Counted from the stretch's first letter, positions 1-9,587 are shown. The stretch: 49,804 bases of DNA from Arthrobacter sp. SO3 (GCF_020532825.1 NZ_MQTS01000093.1:13814-63617); one strand, 5' to 3'. The notes: generated by a model from the sequence alone, not told the origin. Made by a program: numbers and translations.

Positions 1-2
1 AC

Positions 3-2177
3 TTGGAGACCAACGGGCTCAGCGTCGCCGAAGAGCTCTACGCCTTCGTCCGCGACGAAGCGCTGCCTGGGACCGGGATTGAGATGGAGGCATTCTGGGC
101 TGGCGCCGCCGGGCTCATCGCGGAGTTCTCGCCGCGGGTGCGGGAGCTGCTGGACACCCGTGACCGGATGCAGCAGCAGATCGACGAGTACCACCTTTCG
201 CGTGGCGCGACGCCCGTGGATCCGGATGACTACGAGGACTTCCTCCGCTCGATCGGCTACCTGGTCGAGGAGCCCGGCGCCTTCACCATCACGACCGACC
301 GGGTTGACCCCGAGATCGCGACGGTTTCCGGTCCCCAGTTGGTGGTCCCGCTGCTGAATGCACGGTTCGCGGCCAACGCGGCCAACGCCCGCTGGGGGTC
401 GCTGTACGATGCGCTGTACGGCACCGACGTCATCGACGACGCGGAGGGGCGCGAGCACACAGGCGGTTACAACCCGGTCCGCGGTGCCGCCGTCGTCGCA
501 CGCGGGCGGCAGTTCCTGGATGAGCACACCCGCCTGACGGCCGGATCCCACGCCGATGTCACCGTCTACCGGATCGCAGACGGCGCCCTCGTCGCCGACA
601 CGCCCGACGGTCCTAGGGGGCTGGCAGAGCCGCGGCAGCTCGCGGGCTACCGGGGAGCTCCGGCCGAGCCCGAGGCCGTGCTGCTCGTGCACCACGGACT
701 GCACGTGGAAATCCAGATCGACCGCAGCCACCCCATCGGGTCCGGCGACCCGGCCGGTGTAAAGGACATCGTGCTGGAGTCCGCGACCACGACCATCATG
801 GACCTCGAGGACTCCGTGGCGGCGGTCGACGCCGAGGACAAGGTGGCAGGCTACCGCAACTGGCTGCAGCTGATGCAGGGTACCCTGACGGCCGAGGTCA
901 CCAAGGGTGGTCGTACCCAGACCCGGCGGCTCAACCCCGACCGCGTCTACACAGCACCCGACGGCTCCGAGCTGACCCTGCCGGGCCGCTCGCTGCTGCT
1001 CATCCGCCAGGTAGGCCACCTGATGACCAGCGACGCCGTGCTCGACGCTGCCGGCGCACCGGTGCCCGAGGAGATCCTCGACGCCCTGTTCACCGGCCTC
1101 GGCTCCGTGCACGACCTGCGCGGGCCGCACGCCGGGCACAACTCCCGGGCCGGGTCGATGTACATCGTGAAGCCGAAGATGCACGGACCGGCTGAGGTCG
1201 CCGTGGCCTGTGGCCTGCTGGCCGGCACCGAGGCGGTGCTGGGCCTCGAACCGCTCACCCTGAAGATCGGCATCATGGACGAAGAGCGCCGCACATCGGC
1301 CAACCTGAAGGCGTGCATCTGGGAGGTGCGGGACCGGGTGGCGTTCATCAATACCGGATTCCTGGACCGCACCGGCGACGAGATCCACACCTCAATGCTC
1401 GCCGGCCCCATGGTACGCAAAGCCGACATGCGTGACTCCAGCTGGATCGCGGCCTATGAGGACGCCAACGTCGATATCGGGCTGGAGTGCGGTTTCAGCG
1501 GTCGGGCCCAGATCGGCAAGGGCATGTGGGCGGCTCCGGACAACTTGGCAGACATGCTCGCCCAGAAGGTCGCGCACCCGCTCGCCGGCGCCGACTGCGC
1601 CTGGGTCCCCTCGCCGACCGCCGCGACCCTGCACGCCATCCACTACCACCAGGTCGACGTTGACGCCCGGCAGGCCGAACTCGCCGGGAAGCGCCGCTCG
1701 ACCCTGCGGCAGCTGCTCACCATCCCCCTAGGTGACCCCGCCGAGTGGTCTGCCGATGCCCGGCGCAACGAGCTGGACAACAACATCCAGAGCACGCTGG
1801 GATACGTAGTCCGCTGGGTGAACGACGGCGTCGGATGCTCCAAGGTCCCCGACATCCACGGCACAGCACTGATGGAAGACCGCGCCACCTGCCGCATCAG
1901 CTCACAGCACGTCTCCAACTGGCTCCTGCACGGCATCGTCACCAGGGAAGAGGTGGAAGCGTCACTGCGGCGAATGGCCGCGGTCGTCGACGAACAGAAC
2001 TCCTCGGACCCGGACTACACGCCCATGGCCCCGGCGTTCGATACCGAGGCATTCCTCGCGGCCCGCGAACTCGTTCTCGACGGCGCCGCCCAACCGTCGG
2101 GCTACACCGAGCCCGTCCTGCACCGGCGCCGTGCGGCGCACAAGCACAACGACGATCTGGCGAGGAACGCATCATGA
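3..2177 (+). CDS. glcB: Malate synthase G
   Basis: Malate synthase G condenses glyoxylate with acetyl-CoA to malate in the cytoplasm, as part of the glyoxylate/glycolate pathway. The 724 residues align end to end with the G-form family (E. coli GlcB is 723). Landmarks are the N-terminal [11 protein letters not shown] block, the [13 protein letters not shown] block, Arg335 in IRQVGHLM (the family's catalytic Arg), GIMDEERRT, and Asp626 in MEDRAT, equivalent to the catalytic base. The first codon in the window is TTG at base 3, directly at the window edge. The N-terminus looks a few residues short of the family, so the true start probably lies just upstream. It overlaps the next gene by ATGA, which indicates a two-gene operon. 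Confidence 0.96.
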   Translation: METNGLSVAEELYAFVRDEALPGTGIEMEAFWAGAAGLIAEFSPRVRELLDTRDRMQQQIDEYHLSRGATPVDPDDYEDFLRSIGYLVEEPGAFTITTDRVDPEIATVSGPQLVVPLLNARFAANAANARWGSLYDALYGTDVIDDAEGREHTGGYNPVRGAAVVARGRQFLDEHTRLTAGSHADVTVYRIADGALVADTPDGPRGLAEPRQLAGYRGAPAEPEAVLLVHHGLHVEIQIDRSHPIGSGDPAGVKDIVLESATTTIMDLEDSVAAVDAEDKVAGYRNWLQLMQGTLTAEVTKGGRTQTRRLNPDRVYTAPDGSELTLPGRSLLLIRQVGHLMTSDAVLDAAGAPVPEEILDALFTGLGSVHDLRGPHAGHNSRAGSMYIVKPKMHGPAEVAVACGLLAGTEAVLGLEPLTLKIGIMDEERRTSANLKACIWEVRDRVAFINTGFLDRTGDEIHTSMLAGPMVRKADMRDSSWIAAYEDANVDIGLECGFSGRAQIGKGMWAAPDNLADMLAQKVAHPLAGADCAWVPSPTAATLHAIHYHQVDVDARQAELAGKRRSTLRQLLTIPLGDPAEWSADARRNELDNNIQSTLGYVVRWVNDGVGCSKVPDIHGTALMEDRATCRISSQHVSNWLLHGIVTREEVEASLRRMAAVVDEQNSSDPDYTPMAPAFDTEAFLAARELVLDGAAQPSGYTEPVLHRRRAAHKHNDDLARNAS

Positions 2178-2602
2178 GCATGACATTGGAGACAGCAAAC
2201 TTCATCATCGCCGGCGCCCTCGCGGCTGGCCGGCAGCACGGCTTCAAACCGCTGACCGTCGTCGTGCTCGACGCGGGCGGCCACGTCATCGCCGCCGCGC
2301 GCCAGGACGGCGCCTCGAATAATCGCTTTGAGATCGCACAAGGCAAGGCGTATGGGGCGTTGGCTCTCGGGATGGGTTCGCGTGCCATCATGGAGCGCGC
2401 CGAGCAGCAGGCCTACTTCATCGCGGCAGCGGCCGCCGCCCTTGGTGGCCGACTTATCCCGGTGCCCGGTGGCGTATTGGTACGCGATAACGACGGCACG
2501 ATCCAGGGTGCCGTCGGAATCAGCGGCGACAGCTCTGACAATGATGAGACTGCGGCCTCGACGGCGATCGAGGCCGCCGGCCTGACGGCACAGGTGGACT
2601 GA
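2174..2602 (+). CDS. GlcG/HbpS family (DUF336) protein
   Basis: This is a 142-residue protein of the GlcG/HbpS (DUF336) family, small alpha/beta proteins linked to glycolate/glyoxylate gene clusters and, in Streptomyces HbpS, to haem binding. The family shape is visible: an N-terminal helix ([14 protein letters not shown]), the [12 protein letters not shown] strand pair, the [13 protein letters not shown] helix, and the C-terminal VPGGVLVRD and [14 protein letters not shown] segment. Its ATG overlaps the malate synthase stop as ATGA, so it is translationally coupled to glcB. This fits a supporting role in glyoxylate metabolism, but its exact function in this setting is unknown. Confidence 0.88.
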   Translation: MSMTLETANFIIAGALAAGRQHGFKPLTVVVLDAGGHVIAAARQDGASNNRFEIAQGKAYGALALGMGSRAIMERAEQQAYFIAAAAAALGGRLIPVPGGVLVRDNDGTIQGAVGISGDSSDNDETAASTAIEAAGLTAQVD

Positions 2603-2617
2603 CGAGGTAACAGGCGG

Positions 2618-2644
2618 GGCCCATGCCCTGACGGGGTGTGGGCC
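2618..2644 (+). terminator. Hairpin after the glcB-glcG operon
   Basis: A GC-rich stem-loop begins 16 bases after the stop codon. GGCCCATGCCC pairs with GGGGTGTGGGCC across a short TGAC loop, with one bulge. There is no clear U tract, as is common in actinobacteria. It probably ends the glcB-glcG transcript. Confidence 0.45.
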
Positions 2645-2766
2645 TCAGCTGCTGCGGGGATCAGTTCCGCATGCAGCGGCAAGGGCCAGGCCCGGGCCCT
2701 TCCGGGACAAATTTCCCTGCCGCAGCTGGTCTGGCCGGGACAACCGATCATTGCTAGCGTGGCGGC

Positions 2767-4011
2767 ATGACCCCGTCCAAGACCCCGGCTGAGATCCTCA
2801 ACATTGCCGGCACCGAGGTTCGCATCTCGAGTCCGGACAGGGTGGTGTTCCCCGAGCCCGGGCTGACGAAGCTCGACTTGGTTCGCTACTACCTCGCCGT
2901 CGCAGATGGCGCGCTGCGGGGCGCCGGCGGACGGCCCATGGTGCTCAAACGCTTCCCGAAGGGGATCGGCGCTGAGCCGTTCTTCCAGAAGCGCGTGCCG
3001 GAAAACCACCCCGACTTCATTGACACGGTGACGCTGCACTACGCGTCGGGGACCTCAGCCGAAGAGGCCGTCCTCCGGGATGCTGCGGGCCTGGCGTGGG
3101 TCGTGAATCTTGGATGCCTGGACCTTAACCCGCACCCCGTGCGCGCCGAGGACCTCGAGCACCCCGACGAGCTCCGGGTCGACCTCGACCCGATGCCGGG
3201 CGTCGGCTGGCCGCAGATCGTCGACGTCGCCTATGTCGCGCGGGAGGTGCTCGACGACGTCGGACTGGTGGGGTGGCCGAAGACGAGCGGTTCGCGGGGA
3301 CTCCACATCCTGGTCCGCATTGCGCCCCGGTGGTCGTACCGCGACGTGCGGCTCGCCGCCGAGACCCTCGCCCGCGAGGTCGAGAACCGCGCCCCGGGCC
3401 TCGCCACCGCCCGGTGGTGGAAGGAGGAGCGCGGCGAGAGTGTGTTCGTCGACTTCAACCAGAACGCCAAGGACCGCACCGTCGCATCGGCCTACTCGAT
3501 CCGGCCCCTGACCGACGCCCGTGTCTCGACTCCGCTCACCTGGGACGAGGTTGCCTCCACCCGGCCGGAACAATTCACGGTGCCCACGGTGCTGGAGCGC
3601 TTCGCAGCGGTGGGCGACCCCCACGCCGGCATCGACGACGCGGTCGGGACACTTGACGGACTCCTCGCCCTGGCCGCCGAGCTCGGCCCCGCCGAAAAGC
3701 CGCCGCGTGGCAGCGATGGCTCGGGCCGCCGGCAGTCGGCGATGCCACTGATCGAGGTGGCCCGGACCAAGACCAAGCCCGAGGCGCTCGCGGCGCTCGA
3801 GGAATGGAAGACCCGGCATGCGGACCTCGTCCCGGCACTGCATCCCGCGGACATTCTCGTCGATGGAATGCGCGTATCGAGTTCACTCTGGTACCGGGTC
3901 CGGGTGAACCTGCAGCACGTCCCCGACAATAAGCGTCCGCCGCAGGACGAGCTCATCGCCGACTACGATCCGTGGGCCGGCAAACAATGGCCGGGGCGCC
4001 CTGGGTCCTGA
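2767..4011 (+). CDS. Stand-alone LigD-type polymerase domain (NHEJ polymerase/primase)
   Basis: The 414 residues form an archaeo-eukaryotic-primase-like polymerase domain of the kind found in LigD. In non-homologous end joining this domain fills gaps and adds ribonucleotides at broken ends, working with Ku. Key features are the N-terminal KRFPKGIG and FFQKRVP blocks, the metal-binding DLDP motif (Asp139 and Asp141), the nucleotide-contacting SGSRGLHI block (about 174-181) and the third carboxylate Asp229 in VFVDF. After about residue 300 comes a linker and a small C-terminal domain ending in DYDPWAGK. No ligase or phosphoesterase domain is fused, so this is a single-domain version. Only a weak ribosome site precedes the ATG. 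A TAGCGT element about 10 bases upstream could make the mRNA nearly leaderless. Confidence 0.9.
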   Translation: MTPSKTPAEILNIAGTEVRISSPDRVVFPEPGLTKLDLVRYYLAVADGALRGAGGRPMVLKRFPKGIGAEPFFQKRVPENHPDFIDTVTLHYASGTSAEEAVLRDAAGLAWVVNLGCLDLNPHPVRAEDLEHPDELRVDLDPMPGVGWPQIVDVAYVAREVLDDVGLVGWPKTSGSRGLHILVRIAPRWSYRDVRLAAETLAREVENRAPGLATARWWKEERGESVFVDFNQNAKDRTVASAYSIRPLTDARVSTPLTWDEVASTRPEQFTVPTVLERFAAVGDPHAGIDDAVGTLDGLLALAAELGPAEKPPRGSDGSGRRQSAMPLIEVARTKTKPEALAALEEWKTRHADLVPALHPADILVDGMRVSSSLWYRVRVNLQHVPDNKRPPQDELIADYDPWAGKQWPGRPGS

Positions 4012-4018
4012 CAGCTGA

Positions 4019-4483
4019 TCAGTACTGGCCCTTGATCACGAAATAGGAGCCGCGGATAACCCCTGCAAGCTTCGACTTCTGGCGGGCGAACTTGAAGCGT
4101 GATGCCAGTTCCTCCGGAATCTCCATGCCTTCAGCCAGTTTGAATCCCACGGCCCGCTTCCCGCCATCCTCGATGCTGTACATGATGTTGATCGACAGCC
4201 CCGACTCATAGAACACGTAATCCATCCGCAAACCGTCCACTTCGAAGGCGGTCGCTTCGAGCGGTCGGGAGCCGATGACGATGTCGCGCTCTTCTTTGAG
4301 GATGTGGCTCACCCGGTCGACTACCTCCGGAACCTCGTTTGCAGGGCTCACGGTGAAAACGTGGTCGTACTTGTTGCGGTAGTAGCGCCCCTCATTGGCG
4401 CGCAACCCGGCGAGCGACTCGGCGACCGGAGACGATTCCAGACCGGCCATAGAAACGTTCTCGAAGTCAACAACGTATTGCAT
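4019..4483 (-). CDS. Hypothetical protein, 154 aa
   Basis: I do not recognise this protein. It is soluble and mixed in charge, with no signal peptide or membrane segment. It starts MQYVVDFENVSMAG, has a basic central RYYRNKYDH stretch, and ends in a Lys/Arg-rich tail (RFKFARQKSKLAG). The start is well supported by an AGGAGG ribosome site four bases before the ATG. It converges on the LigD-domain gene with only seven bases between the stop codons, and no terminator is visible between them. Confidence 0.72.
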   Translation of the reverse strand: MQYVVDFENVSMAGLESSPVAESLAGLRANEGRYYRNKYDHVFTVSPANEVPEVVDRVSHILKEERDIVIGSRPLEATAFEVDGLRMDYVFYESGLSINIMYSIEDGGKRAVGFKLAEGMEIPEELASRFKFARQKSKLAGVIRGSYFVIKGQY

Positions 4484-4616
4484 GGCGCCTCCTGATTAGA
4501 TGTGTTGGACCAACGATAACGTGGCCCCCGCGACCGGAAGAATGCATCCCTTGCACCGCCCAGCCGAGTTTGTAGACTGAAAACGCATTCACCTATGCAG
4601 TTGGCAGAGGATGGGA

Positions 4617-5420
4617 ATGAAAATGGCGACCTTTCGGGAACTCCACCACGCTGCGTCGCCACTCCTGCTGCCCAACGCCTGGGACATCGGATCCGCCTTG
4701 GCATTTGCCACAGCAGGATTCCCGGCCGTCGGCACCACCAGCTTTGGCATTGCGGCAAGTGCCGGCCTGCCCGACGGGGGCCGGTCCACCAAGGCCGCGA
4801 CCGCCGCACTGGTGGCGCAGATGTGCCGCCTGCCTGTCCACGTCACGGCGGACATCGAAGACGGCTACTCCGAGGACCCCGCCGAGGTTGCGGAACTTGT
4901 GGCCCAACTGGCTGACCTAGGCGTGGACGGGGTCAACCTGGAGGACAGCACGGCCGGGCACCTGGTCGATCCTGCAGCCTTTGCCGACAAGGTTGCCGCC
5001 GTCAAGCGACGCAGCCCGGAAATGTTCATCAACGCCCGGGTGGACAACATATGGTTCGGTGAACAGGCCACTGTGGATGCCGTCCTGCTCCGCGCCTCGG
5101 CCTACGCCGATGCCGGGGCGGACGGCATCTTTATCCCCGGACTTGTGGTCCCGGAGGACATCCGGATCATCACCGCTGGCATCGGGCTGCCGGTCAACGT
5201 GCTGGCACATCCCTCGCTGACGGTTGCCGAGCTGGGTGAGCTTGGGGTCCGGCGTGTGAGTTCCGGTTCCCTGCCGTACCGCGCAGCAGTCGACGCGGCG
5301 GTGAACGTCGTCAACGCCTTACGTGACGGCAAGCCGTTGCCGGCCGCCACTTCATACTGGGAAATGCAAACGCGTCTCGTGTCATTCCGTCAGCGCCTGA
5401 CAGAGGGCATCGGAGACTGA
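4617..5420 (+). CDS. Isocitrate lyase/PEP mutase superfamily protein
   Basis: This 267-residue TIM-barrel protein belongs to the isocitrate lyase/phosphoenolpyruvate mutase superfamily, whose members make or break C-C or P-C bonds of 2-oxo or succinate-type acids with Mg2+. It shows the N-terminal LLPNAWDIGSA block, VGTTSFGIAAS, the acidic TADIEDGYSE metal-site strand and GVNLEDS. It resembles the short, single-barrel 'PEP mutase-like' proteins rather than true isocitrate lyase (over 400 aa), so the substrate is unknown. Three in-frame ATGs lie close together (4611, 4617, 4623). The one at 4617 was chosen because AGAGG lies six bases upstream, whereas 4611 abuts it. It is monocistronic and divergent from the preceding gene. 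Confidence 0.88.
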   Translation: MKMATFRELHHAASPLLLPNAWDIGSALAFATAGFPAVGTTSFGIAASAGLPDGGRSTKAATAALVAQMCRLPVHVTADIEDGYSEDPAEVAELVAQLADLGVDGVNLEDSTAGHLVDPAAFADKVAAVKRRSPEMFINARVDNIWFGEQATVDAVLLRASAYADAGADGIFIPGLVVPEDIRIITAGIGLPVNVLAHPSLTVAELGELGVRRVSSGSLPYRAAVDAAVNVVNALRDGKPLPAATSYWEMQTRLVSFRQRLTEGIGD

Positions 5421-5512
5421 AGCTGAAGCGAGACGCGCCAGCTAACCCTGCAAAACACGGGGCGCAGAGAAGATTCTGGGCCGGCGGCCCCCGGGAGGCG
5501 ACTTACTTCGGG

Positions 5513-6308
5513 GTGGTGTTGCTGTCACGCACCGATCAATACGATGTTGACATGGAGCGACGGATCCACGACGTTTTGATTCATTACGTCGACCGCGGTT
5601 GGGGCGTGCCCCTTCTTGCGCTTCATGGCGCCGGTGGTGATCACCGCGAGATTGAGGCGGCGATCGAGGCCGTCGTCCCGGGCTCGGGATACCGGCGGAT
5701 CTATCCGGATCTGCCAGGGATGGGTCGCTCAACGACCGGCGATCTGGGTTGCAACGACGATGTGGCCGCGCTAATCATTGAGTTCATTGATCGGCTGGAG
5801 GCCGGACCGATGACGCTGCTTGGGCATTCCTACGGCGCATATCGTGCGCGGGCTGGCCTTGCTGTGCCCCGTCGCCGAGCGCTCACAAAATGTGCCCGCC
5901 CATAAGGTGGTTTGTCAGGACGCTGGGGCGTACGGCGAACTCGAACCTGAGCAACGGCACGGTTTCGATGAATACTTCGTGGTGCGCACACCGGCCACCG
6001 CACGCCGCTGCCGCAGCCATGTCGTTCCGGGCACGACGCTCGTCGACGCGGCTGGGCTGGGCCGGATCTTCGCCGGATGGGTGGTCGACGTCGGATCGGG
6101 CACCTTCCCGGCGCAGACTTTGATCGCAGCCGGACGGCAGGATTCGATCGTTGGGTACACCGATGCAATGGACTTACTCCAGCACTATCCGCACGCCACC
6201 CTGGCGGTAGCCGACGGCGGCGGCCACGCCCTCATGCACGAGCGGCCGGAGCTCCTCGCCGCGTTGCTCGGTGATTGGCTTGACCGGGCTCGCCCGGACA
6301 ACAAATGA
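5513..6308 (+). pseudogene. Alpha/beta hydrolase, frameshifted
   Basis: Two overlapping reading frames together make one alpha/beta hydrolase of about 260 residues. The first frame holds the oxyanion strand (LLALHGAGGDH), the YPDLPGMGRS block and the nucleophile elbow GHSYGA, then runs into a nonsense Arg-rich tail ending at 5905. The second frame (from about 5840) continues with RGLALLCPVAER, the acid-containing AAGRQDSIVGY strand and the catalytic His block GGGHALMHERPE, ending at 6308. A one-base shift near 5838-5850 joins them (GHSYGAY then VRGLAL). This is either a real inactivating indel or a sequence error. Start candidates are GTG at 5513, with GGGAGG 14 bases upstream, or ATG at 5552. 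Confidence 0.8.
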
Positions 6309-6374
6309 CCACCTACGCCCCGGGACTCGGGCCGATCACAAAACCCGGGGTTAGTTGGTTCGCTTCCTCTGTTA

Positions 6375-7016
6375 CTAATGATTGCCCTCTGCCCGGCTCC
6401 GGATCCCCTGGAGCATCCGCCGGTACATGATAAAACTGGCGACCTCCACCGCCTCGACCAGGCACCGGGCCCACCACTGCCGGTAGGCATAGCGCTCCCG
6501 CACCAGAAGCCGCGTCGTGCCCACGGACTGTGCCTGCAGAACAAATGCCCAGGAAAAACCGAACGGCCCGGGCGGGGAACCGGGAGGAACGCGCAGCACG
6601 AGGGCGTTTCCCCGGTCCACCAGGCCGACTTCGAGGTCAGCGGAAGCAGCCGGGGCCAGGTGAAAACGGTCCCCTGCCTGGATGTCCTGCCACTCCGGGT
6701 GGATACGGTCAGCACTGTGGATGTCCAGTCCGGCAAGGTTTTCCAGGAAGTCGTAGCTGTAGAGTCCGCCGCGTCCCTGACCCATCTGCGCCACCCAGGG
6801 CCAGACTGCATCCGCCGGAGCCTCGATAGTGATCGCCCGCGTTGACTGCAGATCGGCAAAGGACAGGAGGTCGTCGCCCGGAAGCACGCCGTCGGCTTCG
6901 GCGGCGGTGGCACCCCAGCGCAACTGAATGCGCCGGAACAGGAAGCCCAATGCCACCAGCCCGGCGAAAACGACGGCGGGCGTGGAAGGCTGTCTCATGT
7001 TTTGTGACTTCGTCAT
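6375..7016 (-). CDS. SRPBCC-fold protein with N-terminal membrane segment
   Basis: This 213-residue protein has one N-terminal hydrophobic segment (VVFAGLVALGFLF), then a START/SRPBCC-like ligand-binding fold. The signature is TRAITIEAPADAVWPWVAQMGQGRGGLYSYDFLENLAG, which begins at about residue 70 and is seen in many actinobacterial polyketide-cyclase-like membrane-anchored proteins. Its ligand and role are unknown. The start was placed at 7016 because GGAGG lies eight bases upstream. The frame also stays open to 7058, but that extension lacks a ribosome site. It faces the alpha/beta hydrolase pseudogene convergently. Confidence 0.8.
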   Translation of the reverse strand: MTKSQNMRQPSTPAVVFAGLVALGFLFRRIQLRWGATAAEADGVLPGDDLLSFADLQSTRAITIEAPADAVWPWVAQMGQGRGGLYSYDFLENLAGLDIHSADRIHPEWQDIQAGDRFHLAPAASADLEVGLVDRGNALVLRVPPGSPPGPFGFSWAFVLQAQSVGTTRLLVRERYAYRQWWARCLVEAVEVASFIMYRRMLQGIRSRAEGNH

Positions 7017-7112
7017 CGGGCAATCCTCCCGACCGCCGAGTCCGCTGTCACGGGCCATAAGCCCCAGGGCCGGCCCACACCGGGATACACTTCCGCGGCC
7101 ACCGCATGCGCG

Positions 7113-7727
7113 TCAAAGCACCGAGAAGCCCGTCGGAAGACCCGGCCGGCCGGTGGCGGCGAGCAGGAGCGGCCCGGCCATACCTCCGGCTACAGCGAGG
7201 TCGGCGACTATTTCGAGAGCCTGCACGGCAGCTGTGTCTGGGACGTCAGCCGGCAATCCGAGCGCTTTGGCGAGGTCCGCGGTGTGGACGGCCAACTCAA
7301 ACGTGCGGGTGGGCAGGTAGTCCCGAAGCCGCATGCCGCCCGCGACCGTCGTCACCAACTCGGTACCGTCGTGGGCATCGACGAGCGGAATCACGCGTGC
7401 GGCGATCTCCGCTATGACGCCTGCGGGTTCGGTGCCTAAAGCTGTTCCGGCGTCGCGTCCGCGCGCCGCGACAGCCGGGCTGGCGGCGGTGGCTCTTGTC
7501 GCGCGGAAGTATTCCGCGGCGGAGGCGACCTCGACGGCCGCGGCAGGACGGGCGAGGTACGCCTCGACTGTCAGAAGGGAGCGGCTGGTGTGGCCGACGA
7601 GGGCGCGAACGTCCCACTCGCCCAGGCCTGGCCTGTCCCACCGTTCACCGACGAGGGCGGAGGTGTGCACAAACCATTCCGCGGCGTCGGTGAACGCCCG
7701 TCGCGAATCGTCCCATGGAAAGGCCAT
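7113..7727 (-). CDS. Maleylpyruvate isomerase N-terminal/DinB-like family protein
   Basis: This 204-residue helical-bundle protein is of the mycothiol-dependent maleylpyruvate isomerase N-terminal type. These DinB-fold metalloproteins are common in actinobacteria and often act as mycothiol transferases. The family hallmark LGEWDVRALVGHTSRSLL (about residues 35-52) contains the first metal-ligand His, and PTRTFELAVHTADLAKALG (about 150-168) contains another. The start at 7727 gives the expected MAFPWDD N-terminus. A longer open frame to 7853 is basic and unlike the family. A TAGACT element lies nine bases before the ATG, so the transcript may have little or no leader. It is divergent from the DUF427 gene. 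Confidence 0.82.
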   Translation of the reverse strand: MAFPWDDSRRAFTDAAEWFVHTSALVGERWDRPGLGEWDVRALVGHTSRSLLTVEAYLARPAAAVEVASAAEYFRATRATAASPAVAARGRDAGTALGTEPAGVIAEIAARVIPLVDAHDGTELVTTVAGGMRLRDYLPTRTFELAVHTADLAKALGLPADVPDTAAVQALEIVADLAVAGGMAGPLLLAATGRPGLPTGFSVL

Positions 7728-7851
7728 GCTCCCAAGTCTAGTTCTGCGCAGGATTTTTGAGGCGTTTCCGCTTGAACCTGCCGCCACACTTGCGGACCGA
7801 GACCCCCGGCGTTCACGGTGGTATCCCAGCAGAAGATGGCAACATGGTGAC

Positions 7852-8379
7852 ATGACTCCTGCTCAAGACTATTCCGGCTTCTTCCAACGTCCCCAGCCCA
7901 TCAAACCCGAGGCCGGTCAAGAGTCGGTATGGGACTACCCGCGGCCGCCAAGGGTCGAGCCGCGATCCGAACGGGTTATCGTGCGGCTTGGCGGGCAGGT
8001 GATTGCCGACACCACCGATGCGGTGCGCGTCCTGGAGACGAGTCATCCGCCTGTCTACTACTTGCCCTTCGACTCATTCCCTGCCGGGGTACTCGTCCCG
8101 GTCGAGGGCACCAGCTTCTGCGAGTTCAAGGGAGAAGCGCACTACTTCGACGTCGTTGCCGGCGGAGTCGCTGTTCCCCGTGCCGGGTGGACCTACCCGG
8201 AACCCACCCGGGGGTTCGAAGCGCTCAGTTCCCGGGTGGCCCTCTACCCGGCTCACATGGACTCCTGCGAAGTCAACGGCGAGCGGGTGACCTCCCAGGA
8301 CGGTGACTTCTACGGCGGGTGGATCACAACGCAGATCGTTGGTCCGTTCAAGGGGGGCCCGGGCACGGCCGGGTGGTGA
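7852..8379 (+). CDS. DUF427 domain-containing protein
   Basis: This is a 175-residue DUF427 protein, a widespread small beta-rich family of unknown biochemical function, common in actinobacteria. The family core is present: an RVEPRSERVIVRLGG strand, ADTTDAVRVLETSHPPVYYLP, then GTSFCEFKGEAHYFDVV and AGWTYPEP. The protein ends with a YPAHMDSCEVNGERV segment and an acidic/Gly tail. The ATG at 7852 was chosen because it begins the conserved region. The open frame extends far upstream, but only antisense to the neighbouring divergent gene. Confidence 0.9.
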   Translation: MTPAQDYSGFFQRPQPIKPEAGQESVWDYPRPPRVEPRSERVIVRLGGQVIADTTDAVRVLETSHPPVYYLPFDSFPAGVLVPVEGTSFCEFKGEAHYFDVVAGGVAVPRAGWTYPEPTRGFEALSSRVALYPAHMDSCEVNGERVTSQDGDFYGGWITTQIVGPFKGGPGTAGW

Positions 8380-8410
8380 GCACTTCGCTATTGCGCCGGA
8401 CGTTCGGCGG

Positions 8411-8824
8411 CTATTCTCCGGTCCGTAGCTCGTCGCCGTGGGCGATGATCGCGTAGATGATCAGCACGTCGATGGCGATGACGATCAAGGACCACCATGG
8501 CTGCGCCGGGATGAGCATCAGTTGAACGACCGCGCTGAGGCCCGCAACGACGACAGCAACGACTCGAGCCCACGTTGCACCGGAGAAGAGCGCGACAGCG
8601 GTGAGGATCAGAAGGACCCCGAGAGCCAAATTCCACCAGCCCCACCCCTTCGCATCGAAGATGAAAAGCGCGCCCGGGGTCGACAGGTAGTAGGTATCGG
8701 GCCCGGTGAGTGCGACGAGGCCTTGAAGGCCGCTGAACACGCCGTTGATGATCAGAATCACTCCGGCGAACCTGACCCAACCGGTCCAGCCAGTTGAAGC
8801 GACAGGATGATGGGCAGTACTCAT
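8411..8824 (-). CDS. Four-helix integral membrane protein (DUF7144-like)
   Basis: This 137-residue protein has four predicted membrane helices: VRFAGVILIINGVFSGLQGLV, WNLALGVLLILTAVALF, RVVAVVVAGLSAVVQLMLI and SLIVIAIDVLIIYAII. The WVRFAG...GVFSGLQGLVAL and ...KGWGWWNLALGVLL pattern is typical of a small actinobacterial membrane family (DUF7144-like) without known function. The start is supported by AAAGAGG eight bases upstream of the ATG. It converges on the DUF427 gene with 31 bases between them. Confidence 0.82.
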   Translation of the reverse strand: MSTAHHPVASTGWTGWVRFAGVILIINGVFSGLQGLVALTGPDTYYLSTPGALFIFDAKGWGWWNLALGVLLILTAVALFSGATWARVVAVVVAGLSAVVQLMLIPAQPWWSLIVIAIDVLIIYAIIAHGDELRTGE

Positions 8825-9305
8825 TTTGTCGACCTCTTTCCGTTGAATGCTCTGCCGTCGGCCTCATGGTCGGCGCAGCTCCATCCTGCGCCTCCAGTGA
8901 AGTGCGGCACCTCATCCGCGCCGGGTGACCTCACGCACCCGGCCAGGGCTTGCGGTCCTGTTCCGGCAGTTCGGCGGCGCCGGCGTGGAGGAACACGGAT
9001 CTCTAACTGTTTGCACAGCGGTTCCACAGGCGATCCCTATGGAGGACACAGTTGGCGAGCCCACTATGGTTCGACATGGTGTAACCGCGGACGCGACGGC
9101 GGCAGCAACTTACCGAAGCGTCGGTGGCTCGCGGCGAGGCCTTCCGCCGTGAAACGAACGGCACTACGCAAAGCACCTACTTCGTCAGAGCCTCGGAGAC
9201 ATGCCGCTGTTGACGCAGGCCAGCACCCCCGAACCGGCGGCCACCCGGCCCAGCGGCGAAACCAATAAATCCGCCGGCCCAGGCCCCGACAGTGAGGTGC
9301 CACCG
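8825..9305. other. Intergenic region, no supported gene
   Basis: No reading frame here has both a plausible start and a recognisable protein. It must hold the promoters of the flanking divergent genes, but I cannot point to convincing -35/-10 pairs. Confidence 0.5.
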
Positions 9306-9458
9306 ATGTCACCAAAACGCGAGCCCCGCTTCTGGACCCGAGAAAATGCACCCTTGATCATTCTTGGCATAGGCCTGATCCTGGCACTGATCGCCGCCGG
9401 AATAGTCTTATGGATCATCAACGTTGCCCCGGTCATCTCGCGCCTCCCCGGATCGTAG
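9306..9458 (+). CDS. Small single-pass membrane protein, 50 aa
   Basis: This 50-residue peptide has a charged N-terminus (MSPKREPRFWTRENA) and one hydrophobic helix (PLIILGIGLILALIAAGIVLWII). It ends with a short extracytoplasmic tail. The start at 9306 is favoured because GAGGTG lies six bases upstream. The same frame is open from an ATG at 9201, but that extension is Pro/Thr-rich and lacks a ribosome site. A strong hairpin directly after the stop codon supports a real transcription unit. I do not recognise the family. Confidence 0.5.
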   Translation: MSPKREPRFWTRENAPLIILGIGLILALIAAGIVLWIINVAPVISRLPGS

Positions 9459-9485
9459 GGGGACGGGGTCCCCACGGGATCCCCC
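9458..9485 (+). terminator. Hairpin after the small membrane protein gene
   Basis: GGGGGA at 9458-9463 pairs with TCCCCC at 9480-9485 around a GC-rich loop, starting in the stop codon of the upstream 50-residue gene. It is a likely factor-independent terminator or mRNA 3' stabiliser. Confidence 0.45.
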
Positions 9486-9587
9486 GGACGGGGCAGCGCC
9501 CTTTATGCCGCCAACCCGTGCCGGTGAGGAATGGTGACGCGAACCGGATCGTCGCCCGGGGGAATGCGCACCTGCAGCCTAAGCGAA

